Shown here: positions 47,701 to 59,320 of the stretch, piece by piece
Layout of the letters: every line of letters begins with the position of its first letter
Position numbering within the stretch: the stretch's first letter is position 1
Assembly: GCA_949825065.1 (NCBI GenBank)
Contig: OX463842.1
Coordinates: forward strand, 35,025,323 to 35,089,322
Direction of reading: 5' to 3'
DNA length: 64,000 bases
DNA from: Odontocerum albicorne
Lineage: Eukaryota > Arthropoda > Insecta > Trichoptera > Odontoceridae
Notes under the pieces: generated by a model
Told to the model about the DNA's origin: nothing
The model's input: only the letters and a program-made list of their open reading frames with translations
The model's database searches: none
Position numbers and translations under genes: made by a program

Positions 47701-49060
47701 ATATTTATAAAATGTGAAATATTGTGTCTAACTTAAAGAAAATAAAAGCAACTATCGATATTAAAGCGATATTTCGAAAGATGTGGGCAACAACAAATAT
47801 ACCTAAACGAATATATAGGTGAATTGGAGACCTTCGTATGAAATCCTAATCAACTATAATAAGTTTCAAAGTCGGCGTTAGTGTGGGACACTTCTGGAGA
47901 AAAAATATGATATCTGGAAAAGAAGACCAAAAAAATTATGGATATTTGTAGTTAAGGAGAACATTGTTGGAAGTTGGAAATCGAAAGGGGATGGCATGGA
48001 GAACGATACCGGTAAAAGTCATATTGCTACCTTAATGCAGAATAAACCAGGTCAAATATTCAGGAGAGAACTAAGAAAATTTTGTTTTAAATACATATTT
48101 ATATTTATTAAAATGTTTCAACAAGGCTGTTGTTTTATATAGGTTTTTGACATAAGTTTTCGCCAGAAATATTGTTGGTATTTTTTTGAATTTAACTTGA
48201 TTATATTGATTAAGAATAAATGTTCGTTATACTTTCTGGGAATCAATCTGTTTAAAATATGTATCGGTAATAAATGTTTTAAAAATTGGATCACTAATTT
48301 TGTAAAATTGGTTGTATTTAATTGTAAAATTATGATAACTTTTTAATTTTGTGAAATCATTATGTTGTATTAAAACAAGTGGCGAAAAAGTCTGTCAAAA
48401 TGCATGATTTCATGAATTAGTTTTTCAACAGTTAACAGTATCCAAACATTATTACGATTTTACGTTACAACGCAATAAATTTATATCTCTAGAAAATGAA
48501 TAAATCTCACAAGCCGGTCATGTAGAAGTTAAACAAAGTTTGGAATCCCTGGTTTAAAGTGACGCACTGCCTCCAGCTACCGAAGTTTCTTAATGGCGGC
48601 ATCATAACTGCATGACAAATCTTTCCACATCGGAGGATAATGTTCCATATTTTACTTAAGCCTTATAATGTGATTTAGTCTGGTTCCTTGGTGAGGGTTT
48701 CTGAAGAAATACCTCAGTTTATTGTTTTTACTTGCAAGACAAGACCATGGTACGAAATATATACCTAGTTATTAAAATTCTTTGCAGTAACTACGAGTAT
48801 ATGAATATGCATTTGATAATATGCATTTAATAATGTAAATTAAGAATCACATGTTCCTTTTGGCTATCTAAGTAATATTCGTTGTTCGATTCTATAGTAT
48901 TTATAATACCTATGTATTCCAAATTTACTGATACGTTTTATGAAGCCCCAGAGGAATTTATTGTTCTCAAATATTGGAGAAAGCCTAAAAGACATTTTTG
49001 AGATGTCTCTACCTGCATAAGTGCATTTCGACTCATATTTCTATAAAACATTTTAATTTC
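44736..49060. other. 4.3 kb AT-rich DNA, no gene supported
   Basis: Short frames only (for example 46833-47018). It contains the palindrome at 46495-46512. The stretch around 45300-45530 is somewhat less AT-rich but shows no recognisable coding sequence. Confidence 0.5.
46495..46512. repeat. Perfect 18-bp palindrome, TACGAGTATATACTCGTA
   Basis: Two oppositely oriented copies of the enriched word TACTCGTA joined by TA. Function unknown. Confidence 0.8.
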
Positions 49061-49128
49061 GGGTACTATTTTCTATGCGTGCATGTTGGGGTATTATTTG
49101 CTATGCGTGCATGTTGAGGTACTATTTT
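49061..49128. repeat. 28-bp tandem repeat, 2.4 copies
   Basis: Units start at 49061, 49089 and 49117 (partial) and share CTATGCGTGCATGTTG. There are few differences between units. Confidence 0.85.
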
Positions 49129-50489
49129 GTTTCACATTTTTCACGTACCAGCAAACGAAATCAAAAGTAATGATTGACAACGATTAAGCATACACTTCTG
49201 GTTACATATTTAGAGTTGGCTCCTAAAAAGAAATAGGGGTGCTCAAAAATTACTCGGGGCTTTCTAAATCAACATCGTTCGACATCTTCGTACGTCATTA
49301 TTTGATCTTAATTATTTTAAAATGTGTTCTAATATAAAGAGAAAAATTAATTAATTTCATGAAACAATATACGACACGTAAGTGTTCTTTTCATATAAAT
49401 CTATTAAAAAAAGAGAAAATATCAATTTCTTTGAAAAAAAATCAACATTTATCAAAATAGACCATCTTTCTTAGTATGGTGGATGAAAATATCAAGTGAC
49501 AGGAAGATGAAAAATAATCAAACACATTTAATTAAAAAAATTACCAGTAAAATATTAAAACAGTGTTTTTTTTATTAAAATGAAAAAAATAATCAATAAA
49601 CATAAATTAAAGTGACAGGCCTGTTTCTCTTTACAAAAGCATTGCCAAACTGTAATCAGTACGTTGCTTTTGAGCTCTAGTAATTATAAACTAACTTTTA
49701 CATTCACTTTCTAAGCTTATATAGAAGTGCGTTTTAATCCAAATATTGTGAAATATTTTCTTATATTTGTGTGGAACATTTTTTTCTCTTTTAAATATTA
49801 AAACTTTCTTTTATATTTTTGTGTTCACCATTGGGTTTCTAAGCTAGTGATGAACGCAAAAATATAAAATAAGTATTTTATTTATTTATTTTATTTCTTT
49901 TTACATAAAACATGGTACCACAAAGTGAAACTAGTCTTTTCGAAGATTCAATAAATTAAAACTTTCTGTTTAAAAATTGAATTTGCAATATTATACCAAA
50001 TAAATAAATACTTTATAATTATACTGAATAAGGAAAATACAATTTCTGTCAAGGGCAACGAAAATACAAAATCATATCGCAAATTACTTTAACAGTGACA
50101 ATAATCATGTGTTTATAGTAGTCGTTATTTATTATTAGCACAATGTTTTTTATAAAATATATTGCTTTTGGACATATTCCACCCAATTTCGTTAAGAGGT
50201 ACTTATAAGCTGCTTTTTATAAATTCAAAAACAATGCTCTTGAGGAAATATTTTATTACGAAACAGTTAACTATTTATTATTAATATACTAAAAATCTTT
50301 GATAAAAAATATTAAAATTATTGATAAATTTGGTATATTAAACACATTATATAGAAGTTAATTGATTTTTTGCGGAGTAAATTCATGGAAAAAAATTCGC
50401 TCCCGTTTGAATATTTAAATAATAATCCACTGAATTGGCTCAGATTTCATCTGAAAGTCTCATGAGTCGTTTGAGTAATACAGGTATTA
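49129..50489. other. AT-rich DNA, no gene seen
   Basis: Very AT-rich sequence with no supported feature. Confidence 0.55.
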
Positions 50490-50640
50490 TCGACATAATC
50501 ATGCCATGATATGCCGGGATTACAGAGAACTGCCTCGCATCAAGCTGATTGGAGCTGCCACAGCAGCGCTCTACGCAGGATCGTCATACCCTTATGTGTG
50601 ACAGTGCATACGCAAAGAGCGCCAGCGAGCTGACATTAAA
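50490..50640. other. Isolated GC-rich island
   Basis: About 150 bases of balanced composition. It includes GGGATTACAG at about 50517, which could be a splice acceptor, and a frame of about 35 codons starting RTASHQADWSC. The reverse strand is also open in places. No family is recognised. It could be a small exon, a promoter or a repeat end. Confidence 0.25.
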
Positions 50641-52659
50641 CACGATTAATAGTCAAAGTTAATATTAAAACACTAGGAAATTATCGCAAATTTAATGCCG
50701 TGAAAGAATCAGAAACGTCTTAAAATACACATGTCATCATTATTTTTCTGCAAGATAGTAAAGGAGATCAATATATATTATGTCTTAGGGCGACTGATAG
50801 AATATTGAAAGTTAAGATTCCTGAAAGCACTATTTGGAAAAATTATACATAAATCTTTAGATATCATTTGTCAATATTATATGAAATAAATCTTAATTCT
50901 AGACATCTTCGGTTGGTAATGTAAGATAGACGAGTTTGAACGTTCTTACCTGTGAGCAAAAAATACATTTTATCTTTTCCACTAGGACGAGGCGTTAAGA
51001 ACTAAATAATGTAACCTCCATAAAGTGAATCTCAAAGAAGGCACAAAAATCCAAACATAACAGATGTTTCGTCTGTATGATATGATGACTTATTAAAAAT
51101 TTTCTAATGAAATAACGCTCTTTAAAATTATATCGATTTTTTTCTTAATCGGCTTTGTAGTATTTATAATTTTTTGTTATAATAGTGAACACCTGATATT
51201 TTATTACAAAACAGCAATATACGAATGATCTATTTTTTGGTGTTGTGATAAACATTAACAAATTCAATTTAAGAGTTATTAAACCCTTCTATCAAAATAT
51301 TTATTGAAATGCTACAAAATATATCATATTAACATGAAAAACAATCGATGATAAAGTTAAATTGCCAATATTGACTCAAATGTATGAAGATTGTTTAAAA
51401 TGACATATCTTGATAAATCGGATTGTGGACTCAGTAGTATAATAATTTATTATTATATTACATGTATATATTATAAGTTATTTGTAAGCACTCGATCATC
51501 CTTTTCCAATTCTTTACCACTGGAAAACGTATCTGCACACAAGCTAGTTTCTGAATAAAACTTTGAAATGCTTAAGAAACTGAGGAGAGAGAGAAAGGTG
51601 GTAGAAAAATACCCTAGATCGTTCGTAGGGAAATGCTTCATTCCGGTGGTTAAAGCTCTGCAGGAGTTGTATGGCCGTTTGAATTAAAGCTTAGTAAATA
51701 ATTTTAAAGAGTGACTGGGAAAATATATCAGCTTAGCTTCATACCTTGGTATTTCTATTGGTTTTTAAAAAAATCAACAATTAATATTTTTTGCAATAGG
51801 CCAAAAAGAATGAAAAATGCTCTTCTATGTTTTACGTTTAAAGATTTTCGTTTTTTAGCGCAGACCTAGAATTGATTTATTTATAATTTACAAAAAAATA
51901 ATTTGTTACTTTACTTTAGATAAAATATGTATAATTTTTTAACAAGGGTACATTTCCCCTCAAGTCGATCCTGATTTCACGTCATGAAGGCGGGAAGACG
52001 GGAAAATTGTCGAGAGGAAATTGACATTTATGAGAAAATATTTTCATGTGCTAGAGAGACGAAAAGCTTACGGAAAAGGCTTTACTACTACTTCTGTTGT
52101 TGCTTGTTCAAAAATAAACAAAATACTCTGATATTCAGCGTGCAATAAATATGCAATTCAGAGAACGTATATTTCAAAAGGAAATAATATAGTTTTATTC
52201 TTTTTTTACTTGATAACATTTTATATTCGTTATTGCTTCCAACATTGGACGCGAAAACGTATATTCTTCTTTAGTTCAGATACGATATTAAATCTCAGTT
52301 GTAAGAAAACATAAATTACCTAGTATATGTAGTATTTATCAAAAGGAAAACACATTTTTAGTTTTATCTGTGATTGAAAAATACACGAAAATTTATATCG
52401 TTCCAAAGAAATTCTAATAGAAAAATACAAAAAAAATGATTTTTAATATAAAATTATTATTTTAAATACTAGTAAAATAAAAATTCGCATGAGAACGGTT
52501 GAGTGACTAAACTAAGTAAATGTAAAAGTCGAAGTAAATGTGAAGAAATAATTGCTTCTTTTAAAAGCTTAAAAAAAAAAAACCATTAGGGATATTATAA
52601 CTGTACTTAACATGTCTACTAAATATACCTCATCATTAAAATAAACTTAAAGTTTTATT
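50641..52659. other. 2 kb AT-rich DNA, no gene supported
   Basis: No recognisable coding sequence, terminal repeats or tandem structure. Confidence 0.55.
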
Positions 52660-53075
52660 TCATGTTTGTGGTATAAACTACAACTTAATTAATTGGTTAT
52701 CATGTGTTATAGTTCGGAAATTCTTCGATGAGTCCTGTGACATCTCACAAATTTGCCCCAATACAACCTTATGTAATGTATTTACTTAAATAGCTTTCTA
52801 TTTATTAGAATTGAGGATTATATTAAAGTTGATAAAATAATTAAAATTACTGAACATCGTTACAAGGTTGTATTGGGGCAAATTTGTGAGCTGTCACAGG
52901 ACTCATCCTAGAATTTCCGAACTATAATCTCTTTCAAACAATCAGAATGGTGTTAAACAAACCTTAAGTGAAAAAAAGCGGGATACAGGTTCCAACGGGA
53001 TTCAAATTCGCAAACCATGGGTTGTAAGACAGACGTCTTACTAATTAGGCCACGGATATCGCCAGGAGACAATGA
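52660..53075 (-). mobile_element. tRNA-derived SINE split by a MITE
   Basis: Minus-strand order: an A-box-like TGGCCTAATTAGTAAGACGT (head about 53070-52990), a B-box-like GAATTTGAATCCCG, and a body with CACTTAAGG and CATTCTGATTG. The shared tail follows as TTTGAAAGAGATTA. The tail is then interrupted by the element at 52710-52924 and resumes as ACACATGATAACC and AAGTTGTAG. The head is the most tRNA-like in the window. Confidence 0.65.
52710..52924. mobile_element. 215-bp MITE with 60+ bp inverted ends, TA target
   Basis: The left arm (52710-52772) and right arm (52862-52924) are nearly identical reverse complements. They start TAGTTCGGAAATTCT and share GATGAGTCCTGTGACA and CAAATTTGCCCCAATAC. 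TA flanks both sides (52708-52709 and 52925-52926). The centre of about 90 bp is AT-rich and non-coding. It sits inside a SINE tail, which confirms its boundaries. It is of Tc1/mariner-type size and target, but the autonomous partner is not in this window. Confidence 0.92.
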
Positions 53076-53079
53076 ATGT

Positions 53080-53689
53080 TGAAAATACTACAAGGTTAAA
53101 TAGGGATTTATGCTAAAATGAATGATTTATTATTAAAGAATAATAATACAATAGGAATTTGACAATATATAGTATTTCTGGAAAATTCATAACCCTTTAT
53201 AAAACATAACATTTTATGTAGTTCAGTGTATTTATAAGGATATTAGGTATAGTATTAAGAAAAAAAAACAAAGATTCATAAATCTTAATCTATTATATAA
53301 TTTGCCTAATGCCGTTCAGCCGAGAATTAAACAAAACAATTAGTGACGATGAAGTGAAAATGAAACAAAATATATACGTGTATTTAAACAAGAGCTATTA
53401 CATAACGTTACGAGTATTCACATTTTTTGAAAAACCGTCAATTATTTGAATTCTGCTTCAATTGACGATGCAAACGATGATGATAAGCAAATTATCCAAT
53501 TCGAATACAATTCCTCAATGAATTAACACTTGTAGGGATGTGGGATTTGTTTGAATTTTTAAATACATTGCGCTGTCAAATTAAACAAATTAACAACATA
53601 ACTGAAAAGTGATTAACTGTCATTGTTCAAATTTGCCTTTGTAATAACAATTAACACTTTTTAATAGTGACGGGGTGCTCGTTAGTAGG
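53080..53689. other. AT-rich DNA, no gene seen
   Basis: No supported feature, though the outer border of the following foldback element may lie near 53655. Confidence 0.45.
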
Positions 53690-54256
53690 GCGCGCTTTGA
53701 AGATTTTTTTTCGTGTTGGGAGGTTGATTTTTGATTTTATTGAGGCATTGCCTGTATCTCTTGACTGAATCATGTTATTGTCAAATCAGGAAGAAGTCAT
53801 TTGGTGCGATGGACAAGAATTTTTAACATTATATCTCCATATTGGGAGAAAAATATGAACCTGAAAATGATTATATTTCAGACTTTGGATAAAGTATGTC
53901 TACTTAGAACAGTATTTAGCCATGAGCAACTATCCCAAGGCTAAATATTTATTTGTTTAATATATTTTTTAAATAATAATTTAATATACTTTTTTAACAA
54001 TGATGTATTGAAGAATAATCCTTATTGCCAGGTTCGTACTTTTCTTCCGATACGGAGAGAGTTTATTTCTTTCTGTAGAATAGTGGCGAGTTCTATCAGT
54101 GGGAAAATAACTTCCCCACGACAACTTAAAAAAATCTTACCCTTCGCATCAGATAACTTGCTCCTGTTTCGACAATAACATCATCCAATAAGGAGACACA
54201 GGCGGCGCCTCTACTAAAAATCAATCACCCAACACTAAAAAAGTATCTCCACTCAA
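53690..54256. mobile_element. Foldback/MITE element with arms over 120 bp
   Basis: The left arm from about 53713 starts GTGTTGGGAGGTTGATTTTT. The right arm, read inward from 54235, starts GTGTTGGGTGATTGATTTTT. Further inside, both have CATGTTATTGTC/GATGTTATTGTC and CAGGA..AAGT. The arms can be followed for about 125 bp with small gaps, and weakly another 20 bp outward. No target duplication could be fixed, so the borders are approximate. There is no coding sequence. Confidence 0.75.
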
Positions 54257-54399
54257 GTTTAATATTAGCCATGGGTGGATTGCCTATTTTTGGTTAGTGT
54301 TTTTGCACGCCCTTGGACGGACTTTCCAGCTAGTAAAATATAAAGTTTCACTAATATTTACTCATTTGTTTAATACTCTACCTTTCAGCCAGCAACTGC

Positions 54400-54490
54400 G
54401 TAATTCTTATCTGGTTGGTTGGAAGAAATTATTAAATAGTAATAAACTCGCCAGTTGTAATGTTCTATAAAAAAGTAATTTAAAAAAAAA
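54400..54490 (+). mobile_element. Solo LINE/SINE 3' tail
   Basis: ATCTGGTTGGTTGGAAGAAA at about 54410 followed by AGTAATAAACTCGCCAGTTG is the shared retroelement tail. It ends in an A-rich run. No head or coding part is visible. Confidence 0.6.
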
Positions 54491-55315
54491 CCTTGTTCAA
54501 ATAATCAAATTTTTTACTTTGTTTTTTTTTTAATGCAAATAATTTGTGTTGATTGAATTTCAAACGATTTTTGAATGTGAAAAAAATTGTAAATTTGTTC
54601 CATAAAATATATAATTCTAAAAGTACATCTGATCTCCAAATAAGGGTCAGCAGAATGTAATTAAGTTAAATTGAAATTTTATATCTTTAAAATTGAACCG
54701 TCATTAAAAGAATGCTAACCAAGCACAGCGAACTCTCATTATCGACCTTTACAAAATGGTAAGAGTATCTGCGCAGTATAATTAATTTATTTTATGTTTT
54801 GTTGTAGTCATCAAGAACGGAAAGTTATTAGAAGTTATGAATATTTAAAAGTTAGAAGAAAATCTCAAGAATTTGTTTCCATCTACATTTAATTTAAATT
54901 TTAATTGCGAAATAAATCCCCAAATTCAATAATTCCGACTAAGAGAAATTTAAGTTCAAGTGACTCAATCCATTAATTTTGAGCATTTATTGTAATATAA
55001 ATATCTTGACAGTGAATGTTGAGATGATTTAATTCTAAGGAAGGGGGTGTGGGGAAACTTGGAAAAGGGGATCCGGTTTATAAGTCAGTGTCCCAAAAAT
55101 AAAGCGGGAACTTATCTTGATCGTTGTTCAAAATCTCTCTGAGAATTCGAAGAAATGTTTAATTTATAACGAGGAACGTCAAAGTAATCAAAAAGATGGT
55201 TTTATTAAAAAAACTTTCACATTTATAAAACGTTAAACAAATGGTATAAAAAATTAACATATTTATTGCCTTTGAGTTTGTAGTTGATATTAACTTCTTA
55301 ACAAACTATGTTTTT
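54491..55315. other. AT-rich DNA, no gene seen
   Basis: No supported feature. Confidence 0.5.
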
Positions 55316-55400
55316 AGTTGGTTAAAAGATATTGCCATCAAGAAATTAATCCGCTAGATAGCGTGTACTTAAAACAATGAATAATTGAATGAATCAATGA
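55316..55400 (+). mobile_element. Solo LINE/SINE 3' tail, diverged
   Basis: AGTTGGTTAAAAGATATTGCC followed by AAATTAATCCGCTAGATAGC is a worn copy of the shared tail. Confidence 0.4.
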
Positions 55401-55538
55401 TTGCCCATTATCCGTCATAAGTATATGGTATAATAGAAGGCACAAATCAAAGTGGAGAGTTGGTGTACTTGTCGTTGGTGCCACCGGAAATGATTATGCA
55501 AGCCAATTTGAGATATAATAATTATTAATCGACTAGAC

Positions 55539-56145
55539 CAAAGGTTCCCAAACTTATCTCACCTACCATCCTCTTTTCAGTAAAAAAATACTCAGAGCCT
55601 CCCAGGGAAATCTTCTTGGAGAGAAAAAACAGAAAGTCGCAGTGATAAATTTGCATTATTTTAAATATCTATATTTTTACCTACGTCCTAAAACTAAGTA
55701 AAGAAAGGTGTAAATAAGACACCTTTAAGCTTGAAATTATAGAATTATTTTTTAAATACATCAAAGTCACATTCGTATTAAGGCAAAGAAAGATAATATT
55801 AGGTAAAAAATCACGAATAACATATATTGTAGAATAATCCAAAGAAGAAGGAAGAACCTGGTGCGTTGCTTTATTTTTTTTTATGCTGCTGTGTTCTATT
55901 TTTGTGTTTATTTGGACAATTAAGTAATCACTACGACTTGAACTATTTGTATCACAGCATATGAAACATTAACGAACGATTTTTGAAAATTTTCTTACCT
56001 CTTTTTCTTTTCTTATTCTTCTACTGCCTTCTTATTTTTATTCACCCCCCCCCCTCTAATTGCTCCACAGGCTACTTCTGCCCCCTGGATCGTTCCAGCG
56101 CCCCCCCCCCCCATGGGATGGTATCGCCCACTTTGTGAATCACTG
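55539..56145. mobile_element. hAT-like non-autonomous element (607 bp)
   Basis: The left end is CAAAGGTTCCCAAAC. The right end, read inward, is CAGTGATTCACAAAG. The flanks GACTAGAC (55531-55538) and GACTGGAC (56146-56153) match at 7 of 8 positions, the size of a hAT target duplication. Such GGTTCCCAAAC ends are typical of hAT elements. The right part contains two long C runs (near 56047 and 56101). No transposase is encoded. Confidence 0.7.
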
Positions 56146-56390
56146 GACTGGACTACGGCATTTTATTAACGAGGATACGGAGATATTAATTCGAATATAA
56201 ATATCTAAAATGCAATAGATATGTTGTCATAACCGTGTTCGTGATTTGCCCATTCATAATAATGTAAAGAAAATATTTTTCGAATATTAAATCATTATTT
56301 TAATAACACTGTAAATCTACTTTTGACTTGACTTTTTTCAAATATCATGAATCATCTTTAGAGGTATATTAAAATCCATGAAGATGAATC

Positions 56391-56567
56391 ATCAGTTTGA
56401 GAACAAGGTCTTGCAAGAGTTGTATCAGATATCGAGAAGCAAAAGGGAGATCAGTTTGAGAACAAGGTCTTGCAAGAGTTGTATCAGATATCGAGAAGCA
56501 AAAGGGAGATCAGTTTGAGAACAAGGTCTTGCAAGAGTTGTATCAGATATCGAGAAGCAAAAGGGAG
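56391..56567. repeat. 59-bp minisatellite, three units
   Basis: Units start at 56391, 56450 and 56509 and appear identical. Each consists of the 44-bp core (AGTTTGAGAACAAGG to ATATCGAGA) plus 15 bases including AGCAAAAGGGAG. Confidence 0.95.
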
Positions 56568-56883
56568 ATCAGTTATTTGTTTTTAATACCTTGAATTATA
56601 ACTTCCTGAATTGCAAGTAACGATACTACACTCCATGCTATAAAGTAAATGTTTATTGTGTATTTCTATTAATAAAGACAGGTTGCTAGCATAATGATAT
56701 AAATATCTAAAATGGAATAGACATTTTTCATAACCGTGTTCGTGATTTGCCCATTCATAATAATGTAAGGAAAATATTAAATCATTATTTTAATAACACT
56801 GTAAATCTACTTTTGACTTGACTTTTTTCAAATATCATGAATCATCTTTAGAGGTATATTAAAATCCATGAAGATGAGTCATC

Positions 56884-57103
56884 AGTTTGAGAACAAGGTC
56901 TTGCAAGAGTTGTATCAGATATCGAGAAGTTTGAGAACAAGGTCTTGCAAGAGTTGTATCAGATATCGAGAAGTTTGAGAACAAGGTCTTGCAAGAGTTG
57001 TATCAGATATCGATAAGTTTGAGAACAAGGTCATGCAAGAGTTGTATCAGATATCGAGAAGTTTGAGAACAAGGTCTTGCAAGAGTTGTATCAGATATCG
57101 AGA
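56884..57103. repeat. 44-bp minisatellite, five units
   Basis: Units start at 56884, 56928, 56972, 57016 and 57060. This is the core of the 59-bp unit without the extra 15 bases, which occur only once, after the last unit. Two units carry single changes (CGATAAG, GGTCATG). Confidence 0.95.
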
Positions 57104-57356
57104 AGCAAAAGGGATATCAGTTATTTGTTTTTAATACCTTGAATTATAACTTCCTGAATTGCAAGTAACGATACTACACTCCATGTTATAAAGTAAATGT
57201 TTATTGTGTATTTCTATTAATAAAGACAGGTTGCTAGCATAATGATATTCAACAAGCTTCATAAGTTCACAATATTTTAAAATATGTTACATTATAACGA
57301 AGGTGCACTTGACGTGAAATTTCATATCAAAATGGCGTTAGGAAATTAATCATGGA

Positions 57357-57578
57357 TTAAATGTATTTAGTGTCTTTATTTAATTGCGAAAAATTAACAG
57401 TTCTGCCACTGGCCAACCCTAGATCGCCACGTGGTCCCATCTTATACCGCGCTATCTGACACGTGCCCTGAGATATGATCCCGTACATAGTATTGTCATC
57501 CTTGCCAGCTAATGGGCTGTTAGTGCGTGGGGTAGCATCCACCGTTACACAATGCATACTCGGGTCGATACAATGGCA
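57357..57578 (-). CDS. Candidate terminal coding exon of a host gene
   Basis: On the minus strand a strong 3' splice site (TATTTCTTTCAG) precedes 222 bases that are open in phase 0 and end in TAA. The 73-residue piece starts CHCIDPSMHCVTVDATPRT and ends NKDTKYI. It is polar and moderately cysteine-rich (CHC, HC and TCQ), which would suit an extracellular domain, but I do not recognise the family. Base composition is distinctly more balanced than in both flanks. A minus-strand AATAAA lies about 160 bases past the stop (near 57200). Earlier exons would be at higher coordinates and were not identified. This is the best host-gene candidate in the window. Confidence 0.55.
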   Translation of the reverse strand, partial: CHCIDPSMHCVTVDATPRTNSPLAGKDDNTMYGIISQGTCQIARYKMGPRGDLGLASGRTVNFSQLNKDTKYI

Positions 57579-57867
57579 CTGAAAGAAATAATATATTTGG
57601 TGTGAAACGTTCAGGATGCAGAGGCGTAGTTTTCAATATCAACTATTTTTTATTAATTTTTAAATAAGAGTGTTTATTTTTTGGGAGAGAAATACATATG
57701 TATGATATTTATTTTTAGTAAACTCCGTATTCTAGTGTTAATGAAGGTGATTACCAAATTAAAGTAGCGTAATATCATAATATCTCTTTGGTTAATTGAA
57801 ATACCTTTATATGACAATAATTCCGTCTGTATAATCATCATCATCACGTCTTTTCACCTTGTAATGA

Positions 57868-57955
57868 ATTATTGTATTATACTTGCGATACAATCTGGCG
57901 GGTTTATTACGTGCCGCTATGTTTTCCAGCCAACACATTGGAACCTATATTAAAA
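57868..57955 (-). mobile_element. Solo LINE/SINE 3' tail, minus strand
   Basis: On the minus strand GTTGGCTGGAAAACATAGC is followed by GTAATAAACCCGCCAGATTG and GTATAATACAATAAT. This matches the shared tail. No coding part is visible. Confidence 0.55.
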
Positions 57956-58964
57956 AATCTCGTCATGAATACTAATTTTTAAGACAGTCCAATCTTTCTT
58001 TTTTGATAATTTTAGTAATTTAGTCAGGATAGTCCTATAGATTTCAATATAATAATAAAAATAAAATGACAATTATATAATAGTGCTGTTTAGAGGGCAA
58101 AATCTCCGCAAGGACGCTCTAAGTCGGAATATATAAAGTTTTAGCGATATATTACCAGAAATTGGTAAAAATATTTTCTCTAAGGCGTAATTTCAAGTTT
58201 TCAGAAGTATCAATACCGTATTAGGACAGAAATCAATACTTATAATATTTAAGCAGAAAGCTAGGCTTTAACATTTCCGTCGAAACTTTAGTTTTGTGAG
58301 ATTTGACTAAGCTTTTATCAGTAATTTTAATAAAATATAAATTGTTAGTTAAGCATTCGTATCGTCATACAACGAGAGAAAATAACGCATTTGGTATAAT
58401 ATTTCAATGATGATTGTTTTTATTCAATTAATTTTTTTATTTATCAAATGTTTGGAATTTCACTATATGAAATTCCATTGTCAAATATAAAATTTTTTTA
58501 TCTGTCAAAATTACGCATTTAACTTATAATATAGGAACCTAATTAATTATGGGAAATAATTTATTTCTTATAAATTCGAGCGTCTGTGATATTGCGAAAC
58601 GTTTATGGTACGAGTATATACAATTAAAAGTAGAATTCATCGAATGAATTCGTCTATCGTTATCGATTTATACAAAATTAAATAAATAAGTCGAACGAAA
58701 AATTTAATATAGTGGTTCAATTGTGGAAGTACCCAATATAAAGGCCGCAGCTGTTACCTTTCTATCCTTACATTTAATTTTTTGTAACTCAAATGAGAAA
58801 TATTCTTCTATCGTCATATGTTTTGAATGGAGTCGCAGAATAGTATGTAGTGTATGTGTGTGGTGATTTGAACACTACAAACATACAATACACATCTAAA
58901 GTCGAATGTGTTACTATCACATGTCACAAGATCTACAAAGTTTTATTTTTAGTTCGTCTTACTT
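57956..58964. other. AT-rich DNA, no gene seen
   Basis: If the exon at 57357-57578 is real this may be intron. No other exon could be supported. Confidence 0.4.
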
Positions 58965-59160
58965 TGGTTAGTTTTATCTTTCAATAATAGTGGATTCGAT
59001 TCCCGAGTTAAATCGTTCTTGAAGATTGTCTGTTTTCTAAACGGAGTAACATAAATTATCATTTTATTATTATTAAAGAAAACTTTCGAATTCTGAATAT
59101 TGGTTGAAAAAATAATACCAAGTTTGATAATACTGCTTTTTATTTGACCCAGTTCAGCTA
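58965..59160 (+). mobile_element. tRNA-derived SINE copy
   Basis: The A-box-like TTTGGTTAGTTTTATC is followed by the B-box-like AGTGGATTCGATTCCCG near 58988. The body has GATTGTCTGTTTTCTAAACG. The tail has TATTGGTTGAAAAAATAATACC and CAAGTTTGATAATAC, a diverged shared tail. Confidence 0.55.
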
Positions 59161-59229
59161 GTGAATATATAAATAAGAGAAAGGTAAAAAATCTTTTTTA
59201 TTTATATCCTACCGTTATGAGTACGAGTA

Positions 59230-59320
59230 CCATAGTCTCGATCCCAAAGGCGGAGCGGAGCGGTAAAGTTATCGAATTGAAAGCTCGGGGGTTTGCATCC
59301 CATGAGATGCTTGAGATTTT
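59230..59320 (+). mobile_element. tRNA-like SINE head, different body
   Basis: GAGCGGTAAAGTTATCG and GGGGGTTTGCATCCCATG have A- and B-box character at tRNA-like spacing. The downstream body does not match the other SINEs. No complementary stems support a functional tRNA. Confidence 0.35.

Larger units (their letters stand above)
56196..57246. repeat. Tandem duplication, about 502-bp first copy
   Basis: The block TATAAATATCTAAAATG at 56196 restarts at 56698. The second copy runs to about 57246 and is about 47 bases longer. Shared landmarks include CATAACCGTGTTCGTG and ACAGGTTGCTAGCATAATG. The difference is mainly in the internal minisatellite. Confidence 0.92.

Noticed and set aside
52985..53070. 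Functional tRNA gene (also 13690, 17350 and 59240)
   Set aside because: A- and B-box-like sequences are present, but acceptor and anticodon stems do not pair, and SINE bodies and tails follow.
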